A stretch of DNA of 64,000 nucleotides from the NCBI GenBank assembly GCA_039090855.1, contig CM077007.1, forward strand, positions 12,821,515 through 12,885,514, written 5' to 3'. The notes below the pieces were generated by a model. The model was not told the origin of the DNA, did not search any database, and was given only the letters and a program-made list of their open reading frames with translations. The DNA is from Macrothele yani. Lineage: Eukaryota > Arthropoda > Arachnida > Araneae > Macrothelidae. Position numbers and translations under genes: made by a program. This document shows positions 42,605 to 52,413 of this stretch, one piece after another (positions within the stretch are counted from its first letter, which is position 1; each line of letters begins with the position of its first letter).

Positions 42605-42945
42605 AACTGATATGAAATTATATCATGAAAGAAATACGGGATTACACCATATAATACAAATCTTGAAGATAACAATCCGATTTTTAATGTCAATGCGACA
42701 AGGATGGTAAGTCAGGTAATATCAGAAAACTTGAAAATTTCATCGTTCTGGAGGTGGACTCGAACCCGCGTCTCCCAGATAGCATACCCGTGCGCTCTCT
42801 GGGAGACGCGGGTTCGAGACCAGCTCCAGAACGATGAAATTTTCAAGTTTTCTGATAATTTCTGACTTACCATCCTTGTCACATTTACACCAAAAATCGG
42901 GTTGTCATTTTCAAAATGAAATTATATGTTTGATTCCAGTGTGTT
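42605..42945. repeat. SINE-C palindrome (head to head)
   Basis: The arms at ~42658-42779 and 42798-42925 are inverted copies with few differences and an 18-base centre (42780-42797). Each arm carries the box B-like CGGGTTCGAG/CTCGAACCCGCG, CATCGTTCTGGAG/CTCCAGAACGATG and GAAAATTTCATCG-type segments. It is the same family as 20560-21175. The arms are closer to each other than those of the 20560 pair. Confidence 0.85.
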
Positions 42946-43544
42946 AGTCGCGAAATGAATCGGCATAGATATGAATAATTTGCAACAATCTTGGGCTTCG
43001 CAGTGTCTGAAATTCAGTGCGAAGCTTAAATGTTGATAGTAATATAGTTTATGTATTGGCCAAAGGGTTCTGCATTAAAGAAAAAGTTGGACATTTAGTG
43101 CCAAATTTGCAAAAAAAGAATGCAGATAATAGTGATGCGTTTCCGAGCGGTTATTCTTCGAAGAAAAAAGGATTGTGTAGATTGTCTCGCGAAGACTACT
43201 GTAATGGGACGTGCATTTACCTAAACTTACTTTTACTATTACAAGAGCATCCACGAATCGACTGCTATGATTGCCGTCATATAAATACTTTAATTTAGAC
43301 ACCCATATTTACATAATTTATATAAGATAATGAATTACGCCGAATCATGGCTATTGACGGGTCACTACAACCAAACTTGGCAAATTTTAATAGTTTGCAC
43401 TGTCCAATGAGCGATTTCGAGGCAGTCACTCAAACGTCTCTTTAGAGGTGTACTGAATATGTTTGTCATCATAGACCGTACTTCTGAACAATAAACACAG
43501 GGCACTTAAAAATCAAAAAATGTTACGGTCCTTTTTACGATATT
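42946..43544. other. no recognisable gene
   Basis: AT-rich, with an open frame at 43017-43298 and no known domain. Confidence 0.35.
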
Positions 43545-44970
43545 CACTGACTGAAAAAAAAATCCCAACACCACGAAAAAATAGTTGTTGAGGAATGAAA
43601 TGGCGGCAATACATTTGTATAGGTAACATATTTATTCGATCAAATTTTCAAGATCACAGCTTATTGTAAGCGCGAAAAGAGCCATTTTAAATGTGAAATG
43701 CTGGTACATTAATAACCGGTGTAACCGCCAGAATGTTGAATGCAAGCACGCAAACGTTCATGCATTGTGTCGTACAGGTGCTGGATATCAGTCTGTGGGA
43801 TGGAGTTCCATGCCTGTTGCACTTGGTTGGTCAATACAGGGACTGTTAATGCTGGTTGTGGGTGACGCTGGAGTTGTCGTCCAATGATGTCCCATACGTG
43901 CTCGATTGGTGAAAGATCTGGTGATCTAGCAGGCAACGGCAACATGTCGACACTCTGTAGAGCATGTTGGGTTACAACAGCGGTATGCGGGCGAGCGTTA
44001 TCCTGTTGGAAAACACCCCTGGAATGCTGTTCATGAATGGCAGCACAACAGGTTGAATCACCAGACCGACGTACAACTGTGCCATCAGGGTGCGTGGGAT
44101 AACCACGAGAGTGATCCTGCTGTCATAGGAAATTGCTCCCCAGACCATAACTCCAGGTGTAGGTCCAGTGTGTCTCGGCCGCAAACAGGTTGGTTGCAGG
44201 CGCTCACCTGGCCTCCTTCTAACCAACACACGGCCATCACTGGCACCCAGGCAGAACCGGTTTTCATCAGAAAACACAACAGATCTCCACTCCGTCCTCC
44301 AATGAGTTCCAGCTTGACACCACTGACGTCGTAAACGGCAGTGGTTTGGAGTAAGTGGAATGCACGCTACAGGGCGTCTAGCTCGGAGCTGCCCTTCAAG
44401 TAACCGATTTGTAACAGTTCGTTGCGTCACCGTGGTGGCAACTGCAGCTCAAATTGCTGCCGCAGACGTGGTACGATGCGCCACGGCCATACGCCGTACA
44501 CGGCGGTCTTCCCTCTCAGTAGTGCCACGTGGCCAGCCGGAACCCGGTCTTCTTGAGGCAGTACCTTCCCTTGACCACCGCTGCCAACAATCATGCACAG
44601 TGGCTACATTACTGCCAAGTCGTTCTGCAATATTGCGGAACGAAAATCCACCTTCTCGTAGAACTATTACACGACCTCGTTCAAACTCCGTGAGCTGTTG
44701 ATAATGGCTTCTTCGTCTTCTTAAAGGCATTCTTGACTAGCATCAACACACTACGTCGAATCTCAATGATAACTAACGCTCACGAACGTTACAGCGCGTA
44801 TTTACAGCAAACCTGCTTTGCATGTTCCGAGGAGCGCTACTAGCGCCACACGTATGCGCCGAGCGCGAAATTTGCATAGACGTCATCTTACAGATGTACT
44901 CTCACCGCCTACCAACTGTCGTTTATCTAACACAACCCCTTCTTGGTGTTGGGATTTTTTTCCGTCAGTG
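43545..44970 (-). mobile_element. Tc1-like transposon (1.43 kb)
   Basis: Inverted repeats: CACTGACTGAAAAAAAAATC at the left edge and CACTGACGGAAAAAAATCCC on the complement of the right edge, both continuing to CCAACACCA. TA flanks the right edge (44971-44972); the left flank is TATT. Confidence 0.9.
43709..44730 (-). pseudogene. Tc1-like transposase with short D-E spacing
   Basis: Minus-strand start at MPLRRRRSHYQQLTEFERGR (44730), with HTH segment SFRNIAERLGSNVATVHDCW. The next part holds VTQRTVTNRLLEGQLRARRP and VVFSDENRFCLGASDGRVLV (first catalytic Asp). One base is out of frame near the second motif (FQQDNARPH, near 44000-44020), and a frame change leads to MLPLPARSPDLSPIEHVWDI. Counting codons from that Asp to the Glu of SPIEH gives 32 intervening residues, two fewer than DD34E. 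The C-terminus HERLRACIQHSGGYTGY is complete. It resembles the element at 49232 in TIR and HTH. Confidence 0.88.
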
Positions 44971-45282
44971 TATTATACGCTATAATCCAACACCGCCTCC
45001 GTGCCAGCTCGTTCAATAGTCGACACCACGTATTTGCTATCAAAATTAGTAGGTAACGGCTTCCGGCTGTCTGTAAACACACAAAGACGCGCCACACACT
45101 TTCACTGGGTCGGCTGCTTTAGCGTGGGAGTATAACTAAAAACTCCCATGTGATGTTCTCCGAAGAAACAAAGCGTCTGTCAACAGCGGGGCGATTCCAA
45201 GCTAGAGCTTGACACTTAAACCGTAAAGATTTCTCCTTTCTCCTTGGATGCAACGGGAAACGATTTCGACCCGTGATCATTT

Positions 45283-45392
45283 GTCGCTCCGTCATACCAT
45301 GGACGCTGGCGAATCGTTTGTCCTTGAAGAGTCCATGGTATGTCGCTCCGTCATACCATGAATGCTGGCGAATCGTTTGTCCTTTTCTTGCG
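45283..45392. repeat. two-copy tandem duplication (~61-bp period)
   Basis: TCGCTCCGTCATACCATGGA plus GCTGGCGAATCGTTTGTCCT at 45283-45331 is repeated at 45344-45392 with one or two changes. Confidence 0.9.
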
Positions 45393-45502
45393 ATGTAGGA
45401 CCAAGGCGCGGAATCCGTAACCTTTACCTGTTGTTGTTTTATCAGGTAAACTTCTGCTCTGCTCTCTATCGGAGCCAAATGTGCAGCTCCCTTTCCTCGC
45501 GT

Positions 45503-45726
45503 GTATCAGCTATGCGGTAGAGCCCCTCGCTTTTCAGTTCCCCCAATGCACATTAGGATTGCAGCTATTCGGTAGAGCTCCTCGCTTTTCTGTCCCCCCC
45601 CCAATGCACATTAGGATTGCAGCTATTCGGTGGAGCCCCTCGCTTTTCTGTCCCCCCCATACACATTAGGATTCCAGCTATTCGGTAGAGCCCCCTCGCT
45701 TTTCTGTTCCCCCGATGCACATTAGG
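45503..45726. repeat. ~58-bp minisatellite, four units
   Basis: Unit landmarks: GCTATTCGGTAGAGCCCCTC, GCTTTTCTGTCCCCCC and AATGCACATTAGGATTGCA. The first unit is partial and the C run varies in length. Confidence 0.9.
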
Positions 45727-46100
45727 ACACAAGAATATTAGGTGCACCTTAAAAATGTGTTCGTCGGTCCCTCAGTATTACACTTATACGACAGTTTCTT
45801 GACCCATACTGCAACCTCTCCCATAAATCTGCCCTGCAAATGGCGTTCCTAACTCCCTTATTTAATCTAGCGGTTCGACACATCGGCTGAATTACGATTG
45901 TTTTCGTCGCCTTAGGAATTCCACATGAATTAGGAAAGCCTTTTGGGTAGCACCTGCTTAATTTTGGGACTTCTCTTTTCTTTGTTGAAAAACCCAATAA
46001 ACACAAGGGGAATTAATTTATCGGCTGATTAGTCACGCCCATTATATACAAAATGAGGTAAAATATGTAACAGTAGTATTTTCTTTTACATTTTACTTTA

Positions 46101-46710
46101 AGGTTTAACAACCCTCATGGTCATCTGAGGTCATGAGACACCCCTTATTATTTAGGCCCACTGATTTCAAAGAACTAGCAGAAGAAGCGCAATAGTCATC
46201 TGAGGTAATGAGATTCCTTATAATTTAGGCCCACTGATTTCAAAGAACGAACCAAAGAAGCGCAATAGTTATCTGAGGTCATGCCATCATATTCATGAGG
46301 TCATAAGACACCCCTTATAATTTAGGCCCGCTGATTTCAAAGAACGAGCAGAAGAAGAGCAATAGTCATCTGAGGTCATGAGGCCCCTTATAATTTAGGC
46401 CCACTGATTTCAAAGAACGAGCAGGAGAAGCGCAATAGTTATCTGAGGTCATGCCATCATATTCATGAGGTCATAAGACACCCCTTATAATTTAGGCCCA
46501 CTGATTTCAAAGAACGAGCAGAAGAAGAGCAATAGTCATCTGAGGTTATGAGGCCCCTTATTATTTAGGCCCACTGATTTCAAAGAACGAGCAGGAGAAG
46601 CGTAATAGTTATCTGAGGTCATGCTATCATATTCATGAGGTCATGAGACAACCCCTTATAATTTAGGCCCACTGATTTCAAAGAACGAGCAGAAGAAGCG
46701 CAAGAGGACA
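46101..46710. repeat. 170-bp higher-order satellite
   Basis: The array repeats with a 170-base period (CAATAGTTATCTGAGGTCAT at 46263, 46433 and, as TAATAG..., 46603). Each period holds two subunits sharing CTTATAATTTAGGCCCACTG and ATTTCAAAGAACGAGCAG; one carries an extra CATGCCATCATATTCATGAG. The first unit begins AGGTTTAACAACCCTCATGG, which resembles the reversed SINE-A tail (AGGTTTAACGACCACCGTG). Confidence 0.9.
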
Positions 46711-46879
46711 ATCATATTAAATGTACAAATACGTTTTAAAGCGGTTTTTGTGTGACTTATACCGATAATTTACATATCCGACATTCCCCCTCGTTCTTGT
46801 TATGTGACCGTAACTGGTCCAGAGTATAAAATGCGACACAGAAGTTTGCCCAACTGTCAAACGCACTTGCACATCGGTA

Positions 46880-48074
46880 GGTGAAAGATGGCAAGCTATA
46901 CTGCATTCGTTACGAATTCCATCAAGTAAAAAGTGCTGAAAAGCATGTGCATAGATCTGTTCTGTTCTGGGGGAGAATAGTGTATCGAAAAGCACGTGTG
47001 AGGTTTTTTTTTTCATTTTTTTTTTTTTGATTGGAGGTTTAACGACCACCGTGAGCAACTCAATGGGCTATAAGCAGTCTCCCGTCCCTAATTTAGGGTC
47101 ACTGGTTCCAGGGAAAGGAGAGAGCCAGTGCCGTAAGACAAACACAACATCCATGCCTGACCGGGATTCGAACCCGGACCCCTTACGGACGAATGATCAG
47201 AAGCCAGCGCCTTAGACCACTGCGCCACCGGGGCGGCTGTGAGGTTTGGTTTCGACAGTATAAAGCAGGTGATGTTGATGTTAGCGATCGCGATCATAAC
47301 GGCGCCCAGCAGAAGGTTGCACATGAGGAACTGCAAGCATTGCTGGATGAAGATTCGTCCAAACTAAAAAAAAAATAACTGAACGACTGCGAATAACTCA
47401 ACAAACCATTTCCAATCGTTTACGCGCAATGGGAAAGATTCAGAAGGAAGCAAAATGGGTGCCACATGACCTGAGCCAGAGGAAAATAGTTACGGGTGAT
47501 GAAACGTGGATATGGTACGACAATCCCAAACGCAAAAAAACACTGGGTAGATCCCGGTGAAGCAACGAATTCGACATCGAAACTCAATATTCACTCCAAG
47601 AAAGTTCTGCTGTGCATCTGGTGGGATATGAAGGGTGCGCTCTATTATGAATTATTGGAACAGGGCCAAACTGTTACTCTTGATCGCTACAAGAAACAAT
47701 TGCTGCGATTGAGCCAGGGAATCTGTCGGAAACGTCCATTCACAGGCAAAGGATTGCGTCCCGTGAAATTACTGCATGACAATGCTATCCGCATCGTTGC
47801 GAAATCTGTCAAGGAAACGTTATTAACGCTTGGCTGGGAAGTTTTGGAGCACTCGGCGTGCAGTCCCGACATAGCCCCTTCAGATAATCATTTGTTCCGA
47901 TCGATGCAATATGGTTTGTATGCTGTACGGTTCCGGACATGTGACAAAGTGCAAAAATGGGTTGGCGACTTCATCGCGTCACACGACGAAGTATTCTTCA
48001 TGGCTGGAATCTGTCAGCTGCCCGACAGATGGTGGAAGGAAATAAATAATGACAGCGCATATTTTGATTCGTAA
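46880..48074 (+). pseudogene. mariner transposase (DD34D, mellifera-like), SINE-interrupted
   Basis: The coding region is split by the SINE at 47007-47237. After it: VWFRQYKAGDVDVSDRDHNG and HEELQALLDEDSSKLKKK, a stop, QTISNRLRAMGKIQKEAKWV, then VTGDETWIWYDNPKRKK (first catalytic Asp). From 47496 a long frame follows: LCIWWDMKGALYYELLEQGQ, LLHDNAIRIVAKSVKETLL (second Asp) and SPDIAPSDNHLFRSMQYGL. The third catalytic Asp is the one in APSD, giving 34 intervening residues, and ending PDRWWKEINNDSAYFDS. The C-terminal two thirds are well preserved. The N-terminal third upstream of the SINE is decayed. Confidence 0.88.
47007..47237 (-). mobile_element. SINE-A copy inside mariner
   Basis: Minus-strand full-length copy: poly-T, GGAGGTTTAACGACCACCG, body, GGGATTCGAACCCGG and CCACTGCGCCACCGGGGCGG. 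TGTGAGGTTT flanks both sides (46997-47006 and 47238-47247), a perfect 10-bp target duplication. Confidence 0.94.
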
Positions 48075-48140
48075 AGGTATTGTTGTTTTCTTTCAAATTA
48101 CATGTTGCGTTCTCCTAAACCGCTTTAAAACTTATTTGTA

Positions 48141-48374
48141 CAACTAATACCATCCATGCCTCACCCGATACTGTCATTGTCTAGGTGGCAGAGTAGTCAT
48201 TGGTCTTATGGCTCTGTCACTTCGTGGAATAGTACATACAAAATTTGTACATGCCACTAAGCTGTTCTCTGAGATTCGGAGGTTAGATTCTCGGAGATAG
48301 CTCACCTGCCAGATTAAAGTTCCTAATAATGTAATTTACTGAAGTGCAGATGTGTTGTTTTCCGAATCTGAAAT
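48141..48374. other. no gene seen
   Basis: It includes CACTAAGCTGTTCTCTGAGA near 48256, which also occurs near 40017, so it holds a small piece of an unnamed dispersed repeat. Confidence 0.5.
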
Positions 48375-48590
48375 GCCGCCCCGGTGGCGCAGTGGTCTAA
48401 GGCGATGGCCTCTGATCATTCGTCCGAAAGGGGTCCGGGTTCGAATCCCGTGAGGCATGGATGTTGTGTTTGTCTTACGGCACTGGCTCTCTCCCTTCCT
48501 TGGAACCAGTGACCCTAAATTAGGGGCTGGCGACTGCTTATAGCCCATTGAGTTGCTCACGGTGGTCGCTAAACCTCCAATCAAAAAAAA
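48375..48590 (+). mobile_element. SINE-A copy, young
   Basis: GCCGCCCCGGTGGCGCAGTG head, box B GGTTCGAATCCC, body, and CGGTGGTCGCTAAACCTCCA plus an A tail. Flanked by perfect AATCTGAAAT duplications at 48365-48374 and 48591-48600. Confidence 0.94.
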
Positions 48591-48734
48591 AATCTGAAAT
48601 TTAGATTTCGTGTTCTTGAGCCTGACTAACACACTACAACGTACATTTCAACAGTTACACAAAACAAATCAAGAAACGCAGCCATATTGGAGTACCCCAA
48701 CAATACATGGCATGATGACTTAACAGCAAAAAAG

Positions 48735-48939
48735 TGCTCCGTCCCGGTGGCCAACCTGTTAGAGGCGAAGCTTTCTGGCCAAGAATCCGAGTTGAGCCCG
48801 GGTTCGAGTCCCTTATGAGGCATGGGTTCCACGCTTATTTTATGGCGCTGGTTTTCTCCCTTTCCTGAAACAAACTGCCGCAGGTTAGGAAAAGGCGACC
48901 ACTTACATCCATACGAGTTGCTCACATAGTGGTCGTTAA
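48735..48939 (+). mobile_element. SINE-A copy, diverged, split at TTAA
   Basis: An older SINE-A: GTCCCGGTGGCCAACCTG, box B GGTTCGAGTCCC, ATGAGGCATGG, TTATGGCGCTGG and GTGGTCGTTAA. It is cut at TTAA (48936-48939). The remaining tail ACCTCCAAATAAAAAAA lies at 50785-50801, after a 1.84-kb insertion. Confidence 0.88.
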
Positions 48940-49231
48940 GGTGGACGTCAAGTAATTTTGCTTCCTATACTTCCAATGGAGAAACTTCTGTACACAATTT
49001 CTTCACAATTAACGCCTTCCCAAGGATGAAAATTTGAACATCGATTAAAATAGCTTATTTTATAAATTGGAATACTTAATATTTTCTAAAACATAACCAT
49101 AATTATGCAATCCAATATTTGTTTACTGACGTCATCAAAGTACAGGTCGCGACATCTTTTTTCTGGTTTCAACACCACCAAAAGAAAAGTTCTCGATTTT
49201 TAATATAATTATGGTTATGTTTTAGAAAATA

Positions 49232-50637
49232 CACAGCTGGCCACCCAAAATGCAACACCAAGAAGGAAGCATCCAATTGGCCTGAAATTCGCAGCATGCG
49301 TCGCCCGCGGGAGGACATGCAAACGAATAGAATTGCAGGGCATGTGCAAATCATGTGCGCCCGGCACGTCACCGAGAAACATTATAAGAAGGGTGCACAG
49401 AAGTAGGGGTGTAAGTAGTGGAAGTGTGTTGTGTTGCCGGACCTGTGCGTGGGAAGCTTTCTGATGCCTCGTCGCAGAATACGGCAGTCATTCCAGTACG
49501 TTTCGGAGTTCGACAGAGGACGAATAGTGGCTTATCGCGACAGCGGTTTATCGTACCGAGACATCGGCGCCCGTTTGGGACGACATCCAGCCACAGTGAG
49601 GATAATATGGATTCGGTGGGTGCAGGAGGGACTGACCGACGTGATCGATTGCCGCAGCCGTGCCACACCACCGATTGGGAGGACCGGCATGTTGTGCCGC
49701 GGGCATTGACGGCTCGCACCGTCACATCACGAACATTAGCGTAGGAATTAGGGTGTGTTGCGCAACAACCTGTGTCAGCACCTACCGTTCGACGTCGTCT
49801 GCAGGAGCGGGGATTTGTAGCACGGCGCCCATTGCTCCGATTACCATTGACGTTACACCACCGGCGAGTGCGGCGGCAGTGGGCCGTGGAACGTCGCACC
49901 TGAACTACGGTAGGGCACGACATTGTCTTCTCCGACGAATCCCGCTTCTGCCTGCAACACCACGATGGCCGGATCCGCGTGTGGCGGCACCGCGGCGAAA
50001 GACAGTATGACGCCTGCAGTATGCTTCGCCATACCGGTCCTTCGTCTGGCGGTTATGGTTTGTGGCGCAATTGGATATGACACCCGCACCCCTATGGTAC
50101 GCATCGCCTGTACACTCAACAGCCACCGCTACATCTCCGACGTTTTGGATCCTGTAGTCCTCCCTTACTTGCAAGACCTACCAGCGGCAACTTTTCAACA
50201 GGACAATGCGCGCCCGCTCGTGGCATGCATCGTGCAACAATTCTTCACGACCCACTAGGTGCCACTGCTACCGTGGCCTGCCTGTTCTCCCGATATGTCG
50301 CCCATCGAACACGTCTGGTCGCTGATCGGTAACCGAGTGGCTCGGCAAGCACCACCCGCGGCTACGCCTGATGAACTGTGGCAACGTGTGGAAGCAGCCT
50401 GGACCGACTTATCCCAAGCGCACATCCAAAGCCTCTTTTGTTCGGTGCCGCGGCGCGTAGCGGCCGTTATTGCCAGCCACGGGGGCCACACGAACTATTG
50501 ATGTCTGCGTGTTCCGCAAGTCGCACGGGCCTGTAAGCTCAATCTTTTCATCTTTGTATTTGTTGTTATGTGTCCAGTAAATCTGGCTTTGCTATCTCGT
50601 GTCCTTCTTGGTGTTGGATTTTGAGTGGCCAGCAGTG
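49232..50637 (+). mobile_element. Tc1-like transposon (1.4 kb)
   Basis: About 36-bp inverted repeats: CACAGCTGGCCACCCAAAAT at the left edge against CACTGCTGGCCACTCAAAAT on the complement of the right edge, both continuing to CAACACCAAGAAGGA. TA flanks both sides (49230-49231, 50638-50639). Deleting the element and one TA restores a continuous inverted-repeat arm of the surrounding element. Confidence 0.94.
49464..50501 (+). pseudogene. Tc1-like transposase (DD34E)
   Basis: Start MPRRRIRQSFQYVSEFDRGR (49464), with HTH SYRDIGARLGRHPATVRIIW. A shift near 49680 leads to VSAPTVRRRLQERGFVARRP and later VFSDESRFCLQHHDGRIRVW (first catalytic Asp, 49925-49985). From about 50055 the frame reads VMVCGAIGYDTRTPMVRIAC to FQQDNARPLVACIVQQFFTT (second Asp), then one TAG (50256-50258), and SPDMSPIEHVWSLIGNRVAR (Glu). 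Thirty-four positions separate the last two. The C-terminus VPRRVAAVIASHGGHTNY ends in TGA after 50498. Confidence 0.9.
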
Positions 50638-50784
50638 TATTAAGTATTCCAAGTTATAATATGAAGTTATTTTAATCGATGTTTAAATTTTCATTCTTGG
50701 GAACACACGAATTGTGAAGGAAATGTGAACAAAAGTTTTTCCATTGGAAGTATAGGAAGCAAAATTACTTGATGTCCACCTTAA

Positions 50785-50801
50785 ACCTCCAAATAAAAAA
50801 A
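50785..50801 (+). mobile_element. displaced 3' tail of the 48735 SINE-A
   Basis: ACCTCCAAATAAAAAAA follows the second TTAA and completes the split SINE. Confidence 0.85.
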
Positions 50802-51919
50802 CCCTTCAGAATATGGTAGCATCAGTGTGAAGCCATATTCCTTTTCTTAAATATTCAATAGCAAAAAATGTTAGTCGACAAGGCTGTGAAATGTAATTTT
50901 TTATGACACAAGGTAGTTTTCACAGTGGATCAGCATATTCGCCAGATGGCAGTTTTGCTCTGCGATTAAGCAACGAAATGAAGATTGTCAGCAACCATTC
51001 TTTGGAATTCTCTCAAGAGAATTCAAGACTTTCTTGTGCTGCTTACATCTCCCTTTTTTTCCTGAGACGAAGAACGCCAGGAAAAAAAAGGCTTCGCGTT
51101 TTGCAAGCTTTGTCGTTAGTTATTTTCTCCGTCAATGCAACAGTGTATTGCTTTCGAGAGAATGCGCTCAAAGGGCAAAAAGCCGAATGTTAGATTAGCA
51201 AAAGAAATAGATTTTTTTGTATCCTCTACGGGAAGCTGAAGAGGGTTTTCAAGTCATTTCAGCAACAGGTGTTTCCCGAGGGGAGCAGTTCATGCAACAA
51301 CCGCTGGAAAGAGAGGGAGAGAGAGAGAGAGAGGGAGGGAAAAAGAGTGAAGGGACCAACAAGAGGGGAGGAAGAAGGGGAAAAGATAGAGAAGAGTAAA
51401 TGCTGAAGAAGGGGAACTGCGCTAATGCGGTGAAACAAAACATTTTCTCCAAAGGATGAATCTGTGTTGAAAGATTGAATTTTTCTCTTTAAATATGCAA
51501 AATACTGTCATCTTAAAGAAAATTTGGCAACTAAAAGAACTCTTTTTTCTTGAACTGGGCTTCTTATGAGCAACAAATAAAATCAGAACTCCAGACGCAG
51601 TTTTTCCGTCAATTAATTATGGCATTTCGAAGTACGATACAATTACTGGCATAAATGGCGCAAGATTCGCAGTTATTGCTCTTAATTCATGGAGTTCCAA
51701 ATGAACTGAATTAACAGGTTGTGTCAAGTACTGCTATTAGTGGTGTTTTAACACATCCAATATTGAATTCCCATTGTTCTGTTCAAGGATCCAAATTTTG
51801 CATTTACTTTGCTGGCGACATTCAGCCACAATTTTATGGCTATTGCTTGCATATCGGTTCCGTTTTACACTGATTACATATGTGTTTAGATAAGTTATTT
51901 ACCGGATTAAGTTGACATT
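50802..51919. other. no recognisable gene
   Basis: AT-rich DNA with a GA-rich run (51309-51345). Open frames at 50903-51193 and 51217-51399 show no known domain; the second is mostly the GA run. Confidence 0.4.
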
Positions 51920-52135
51920 GCGGCCCCAGTGGAACAGTCGTCTAAGCGATGGCTTCTGATCATTCCTCCGAGATGGGTCCAGGTTCGAATCCCGGTGAGG
52001 CATGGATGTTGTGTCTATCTTACGGCGCTGGGTCTTCCCCTTCCCTGGAACCAGTGGCCCTAAATTAGGGACGGGCGGCTGCTTATAGCCCATTGAGTTG
52101 CTCACGGTGGTTGTTAAACCTCAAATAAAAAAAAA
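51920..52135 (+). mobile_element. SINE-A copy
   Basis: GCGGCCCCAGTGGAACAGTC head, box B GGTTCGAATCCC, full body, and CGGTGGTTGTTAAACCTC with an A tail. GTTGACATT before the copy and GCTGACATT just after it look like a 9-bp target duplication with one change. Confidence 0.9.
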
Positions 52136-52413
52136 GCAGCTGACATTTAACCTTATGTTAATACGAAACTTTTAATGACAAATAGCATGACATATTTCCT
52201 AAAAGATGGCCATTCATGCAAATGTTGAGTATTACTGATCGATACTAATACAAATTATTACTGCAGTATTAAGAAATATTCTGCTGTGACTGGCAATGCT
52301 TTTGCTAGTTCAGTTAGCTATAAACTAATTAAACTGGCTGAACTTTGGTTAATGCACAAGCTGGAAATCATAACCGGTACGAACATTTCGAGAAGCTTTA
52401 GTCTTGCTTTATA
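52136..52413. other. no gene seen
   Basis: Unannotated AT-rich spacer. Confidence 0.4.

Larger units (their letters stand above)
44971..46100. other. gene-free stretch with tandem duplications
   Basis: Non-coding. It contains a two-copy duplication (45283-45392) and a four-unit minisatellite (45503-45726). Confidence 0.5.
46724..48140 (+). mobile_element. mariner transposon interrupted by a SINE-A
   Basis: Inverted repeats: TACAAATACGTTTTAAAGCG at the left edge, with one difference from the complement of the right edge, both continuing to GTTT. The TA is included in these coordinates. Without the 231-bp SINE and its duplication the element is about 1.18 kb. Confidence 0.9.
48940..50780. mobile_element. 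TTAA-flanked foldback (MITE-like) element, split by Tc1
   Basis: The left arm 48940-49106 (167 bp) is the inverted complement of the right arm, made of 49205-49231 plus 50640-50780. Both arms begin GGTGGACRTCAAGTAATTTT. TTAA is duplicated at 48936-48939 and 50781-50784, the target of piggyBac-type insertion. Without the Tc1 the element is ~433 bp with a ~98-bp non-coding centre. It encodes no transposase, so it would depend on one supplied in trans. Confidence 0.88.

Noticed and set aside
46101..46710. CRISPR-like array
   Set aside because: The repeats are long (170 bp), contiguous and without unique spacers, and the context is a eukaryotic satellite.
51309..51399. Arg/Glu-rich coding region
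   Set aside because: The composition comes from a GA-rich simple repeat.
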